Part shown: piece after piece, positions 13,555 to 15,626 of the stretch | How the letters are laid out: each line of letters opens with the position of its first letter | Numbering within the stretch: position 1 is the stretch's first letter | NCBI GenBank assembly: GCA_024543015.1 | Contig: JAMXCY010000010.1 | Coordinates: 1-15,626 of the forward strand | Source: Candidatus Omnitrophota bacterium | GTDB taxonomy: Bacteria; Omnitrophota; Gorgyraeia; JAFGHF01 | DNA length: 15,626 nucleotides | Direction of reading: 5' to 3' | Notes under the pieces: model-generated | Databases searched by the model: none | What the model was told of the DNA's origin: nothing | What the model saw: only the letters and a program-made list of their open reading frames with translations | Program-made: the position numbers and the translations under genes

Positions 13555-14775
13555 ATGAAGATGATTAAGATGGGTGGACAACAAATGCAGAAAATCCTGG
13601 GCCGGGATTTAAATTCCAAGAAAAGGATTCAGGAAAAGGTTAAAAAAATAGTTGAGGATGTTCGCTCTTTTGGCGATGAGTCAGTCTTAAAATACACCAG
13701 AAAGTTTGACCGCATTAAGTTAACTGCCAAGCAGCTAAAGGTGAGCGAAACCGAGATATCTGGCGCCTTTCAAAATATTAGCCCGGAATTTGTGGCTACG
13801 CTCAAAGTGATTATTGATAATATTACTAAGTTTTATGCCAAGCAACTCAAGAAATCCTGGAAGATTAAGGGAGAAGAGGGGATTAGTTTAGGTGAGAAGG
13901 TTACGCCTTTAGAAAAAGTGGGAGTGTATGTTCCCGCGGGGACAGCTCCTTTGGTCTCTACTGTGTATATGACGGTTATCCCGGCCAAGATTGCCGGAGT
14001 AGATAAGATTATTTTAAGTGCTCCTCCCAATAAATACGGCTCCATAGACCCGTATATTTTAGCTGTAGCCAACTTGCTTAAAGTGGATGAGATTTATAAG
14101 ATCGGTGGCGCTCAGGCTATTGCCGCCTTGGCCTTTGGCACAAAAACTGTTCCCCGCGTAGATAAAATAGTAGGTCCGGGAAATATATATGTGAATGAAG
14201 CCAAAAGGCAGGTCTATGGTTATGTAGATGTAGATATGTTGGCTGGCCCCAGCGAAATTGTGGTTTTAGCCAATAACCTTAGCCACTTTGATTTTATTGC
14301 TGCGGATTTGGATGCGCAACTGGAACACATCGGAGGCCTGGCTATTTTAGTGACTACTTCCAAAAAGCTGGCTCGTTTGATGAAGAAGCGCGTAAATGGC
14401 GGGTATGTTTTCTTAGTCAAAAACTTAACCGAAGCAGTAAACTTGATTAACCGAATTGCCCCCGAGCACTTAGAGATTATGGTCAAGAATCCACGCAAAA
14501 TCTTGAAAAAGATAAAGAATGCCGGGGCGATATTCTTAGGACCCTATTCGCCGGTAGCCTTAGGAGACTATGCTGCCGGTCCCAGTCATGTGTTGCCCAC
14601 AGCAGGCACAGCGCGTTTTTCTTCCGGCATTTCGATCAATGACTTTGTAAAAAGGATGCACATAATTTCTTATACGAAAAAGGCCCTGGAGAAGGTCAGG
14701 GAGCCGATTGAAAAGATTGCCGAATTAGAAAGATTAGAGAAACACATTCAGTCGGTAAGGGTAAGATTTGAATAA
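13555..14775 (+). CDS. hisD: Histidinol dehydrogenase
   Basis: HisD oxidises L-histidinol to L-histidine in two NAD-dependent steps, completing histidine synthesis. The 406-aa chain is slightly shorter than the common 430 aa but keeps the zinc and catalytic residues: Q255 and H258 (AQLEHIG), E304-H305 (IAPEH), D338 (LGDYAAGPSHVLP) and H397 near the end (LEKHIQSVR). The family signature around VGPGNIYVNEAKRQVYGY (206-223) and DMLAGPSE (227-234) is intact. The ATG lies one base after the alaS stop, with AAGGAG about ten bases upstream inside alaS. In-frame ATGs at 13561 and 13570 are possible alternative starts. hisG, often just upstream of hisD, is absent here; alaS occupies that place. Confidence 0.96.
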   Translation: MKMIKMGGQQMQKILGRDLNSKKRIQEKVKKIVEDVRSFGDESVLKYTRKFDRIKLTAKQLKVSETEISGAFQNISPEFVATLKVIIDNITKFYAKQLKKSWKIKGEEGISLGEKVTPLEKVGVYVPAGTAPLVSTVYMTVIPAKIAGVDKIILSAPPNKYGSIDPYILAVANLLKVDEIYKIGGAQAIAALAFGTKTVPRVDKIVGPGNIYVNEAKRQVYGYVDVDMLAGPSEIVVLANNLSHFDFIAADLDAQLEHIGGLAILVTTSKKLARLMKKRVNGGYVFLVKNLTEAVNLINRIAPEHLEIMVKNPRKILKKIKNAGAIFLGPYSPVALGDYAAGPSHVLPTAGTARFSSGISINDFVKRMHIISYTKKALEKVREPIEKIAELERLEKHIQSVRVRFE

Positions 14776-14787
14776 AGGAGTTAAAAC

Positions 14788-15393
14788 ATGGCAAGAGCAA
14801 GAAAGGCAAAGAAAAAAAGAAGGACAAATGAAACGGATGTGCTGGTCAGTTTAAACGTCGACGGACAGGGAAAAGCCAAAATCAGCACGGGGATTGGGTT
14901 TTTGGACCATATGCTGGAGTTGTTTGCCAAGCACGGCCTGTTTAATTTAGAGGTCAAGGCCAAAGGGGATTTGCAGGTAGACTTACATCACACCAATGAA
15001 GATATTGCTATTTGCCTGGGCCAGGCCTTTAATCAGGCCTTGGGCAAAAGAGAAAGGATCCGCCGCTTCGCAGACAAGACTGTGCCTATGGATGAGGCTT
15101 TAGTGCATGTAGTAATAGATATCAGTGGGCGGCCTTACCTTAATTCCAATTGGAGAAAGAAAGTATATCAGGAAAAAGATGTTGAAGGCTATAATTTGGA
15201 ATATACGCGGCAGTTCTTTCAGGCCCTAATTAACAATTTCCCGATCACATTGAATATTGCCATCTTAGCAGCCGGTCAGGATACGCACCATCTTTTAGAA
15301 GCAGTTTTTAAGGGAACGGCCAAGGCCTTGGATGAGGCCACGCAGATCGATCCACGGATAAAAGATATCCCCTCAACCAAGGGAAGGCTATAA
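14788..15393 (+). CDS. hisB: Imidazoleglycerol-phosphate dehydratase
   Basis: HisB dehydrates imidazole glycerol phosphate to imidazole acetol phosphate, using two manganese ions. The 201 aa form only the dehydratase, without the N-terminal histidinol-phosphatase domain of the E. coli fusion, so that activity must be encoded elsewhere. Metal-binding blocks HHTNED (67-72) and DTHHLLEAVFKG (165-176), GIGFLDHML (35-43), and the C-terminal STKGRL (196-201) are all present. A basic start, ARARKAKKKRRTNETD, precedes the core and is slightly longer in Lys/Arg than usual. The ATG has AAGGAG (14776-14781) just after the hisD stop. hisC, often between hisD and hisB, is not present. Confidence 0.97.
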   Translation: MARARKAKKKRRTNETDVLVSLNVDGQGKAKISTGIGFLDHMLELFAKHGLFNLEVKAKGDLQVDLHHTNEDIAICLGQAFNQALGKRERIRRFADKTVPMDEALVHVVIDISGRPYLNSNWRKKVYQEKDVEGYNLEYTRQFFQALINNFPITLNIAILAAGQDTHHLLEAVFKGTAKALDEATQIDPRIKDIPSTKGRL

Positions 15394-15394
15394 A

Positions 15395-15626
15395 ATGTTA
15401 ACTATCCCTGCTATTGACCTTAAAGACGGAAAAGTAGTGCGCCTTCTTCAGGGAAAATACGAAGAGGTTACAGTTTACTCGCACGATCCGCTGGAGACAG
15501 CAAAAGATTGGCAGAAACAGGGCGCCAGCCGCTTACACCTGGTAGATTTAGATGGGGCCTTGTCTGGCAAGACTAAGAATTTTACTGCCATTCGCCAGAT
15601 TATTGAAGGTACTAGTATTCCGGTTC
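15395..15626 (+). CDS. hisA: Phosphoribosylformimino-AICAR ribotide isomerase, 5' part (cut by window end)
   Basis: HisA is a (beta-alpha)8-barrel isomerase that converts ProFAR to PRFAR. The 77 visible codons start MLTIPAIDLKDGKVVRLLQG, with catalytic D8 and the first phosphate-site region, and continue through GASRLHLVDLDGALSGK (43-59). This matches HisA. The related HisF typically starts MLAKRIIPCLDV and does not fit. The ATG is one base after the hisB stop, with GGAAGG upstream inside hisB as a possible weak ribosome site. hisH, often between hisB and hisA, is missing here. The rest of the barrel, including the second catalytic Asp, is outside the window. Confidence 0.95.
   Translation, partial: MLTIPAIDLKDGKVVRLLQGKYEEVTVYSHDPLETAKDWQKQGASRLHLVDLDGALSGKTKNFTAIRQIIEGTSIPV

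Noticed and set aside
13555..14775. HisD as a truncated or inactive enzyme
   Set aside because: It is somewhat short, but all zinc and catalytic positions (Q255, H258, E304, H305, D338, H397) are present and the frame is intact.

Overview
This window carries a densely packed bacterial housekeeping locus. It is moderately AT-rich by eye, with even codon usage, and I see no insertion sequence, prophage, CRISPR array, tRNA or rRNA. Every interior gene looks intact and close to its family's usual length. Only the two end genes (pnp on the left, hisA on the right) are incomplete, so this may be a whole contig or an arbitrary cut. RodZ, a Do-type periplasmic protease and the order recA-(htrA)-recX-alaS suggest a Gram-negative or PVC-like bacterium. 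An uncultured lineage such as Omnitrophota is my guess from the general look of the locus; no marker gene here proves it.

Layout. (1) Bases 1-199 hold the end of pnp (S1 RNA-binding domain). The first 66 bases are in the wrong orientation: read on the minus strand they encode the missing in-frame piece of the same S1 domain. (2) Bases 201-5958 (+) form a tight run: ftsK, rodZ, rimO, pgsA, pgpA and a GNAT acetyltransferase. It covers chromosome segregation, cell shape, ribosome modification and two consecutive steps of phosphatidylglycerol synthesis. (3) Bases 5950-7742 (-) hold thpR and cinA, transcribed cinA first. The pair converges on the GNAT gene with a 9-bp overlap of the coding ends. 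(4) Bases 7743-7927 are the only sizeable intergenic region. It contains back-to-back sigma70-type promoters, a 7-7-7 dyad over the recA -35 element and a hairpin in the predicted recA leader. (5) Bases 7928-15626 (+) hold recA, htrA/degP, recX, alaS, hisD, hisB and the start of hisA, with gaps of at most 15 nt.

How the genes fit together. RecA and its modulator RecX flank an envelope protease; alaS and a histidine block follow with no room for a separate promoter except inside coding sequence. CinA and ThpR are commonly found beside recA, but here they are reversed relative to their neighbours. Start sites fall into two classes. pgsA, cinA, recA, htrA, hisD and hisB have recognisable Shine-Dalgarno sequences. 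ftsK, rodZ, rimO, pgpA, recX, alaS and thpR do not, and rodZ and alaS share the same AAACTAA heptamer one base before the start codon.

I found no clearly new multi-gene system. The points most worth checking are the inverted pnp segment, the cinA/recA regulatory region, the reversed cinA-thpR block, and the heptamer repeats at gene junctions.
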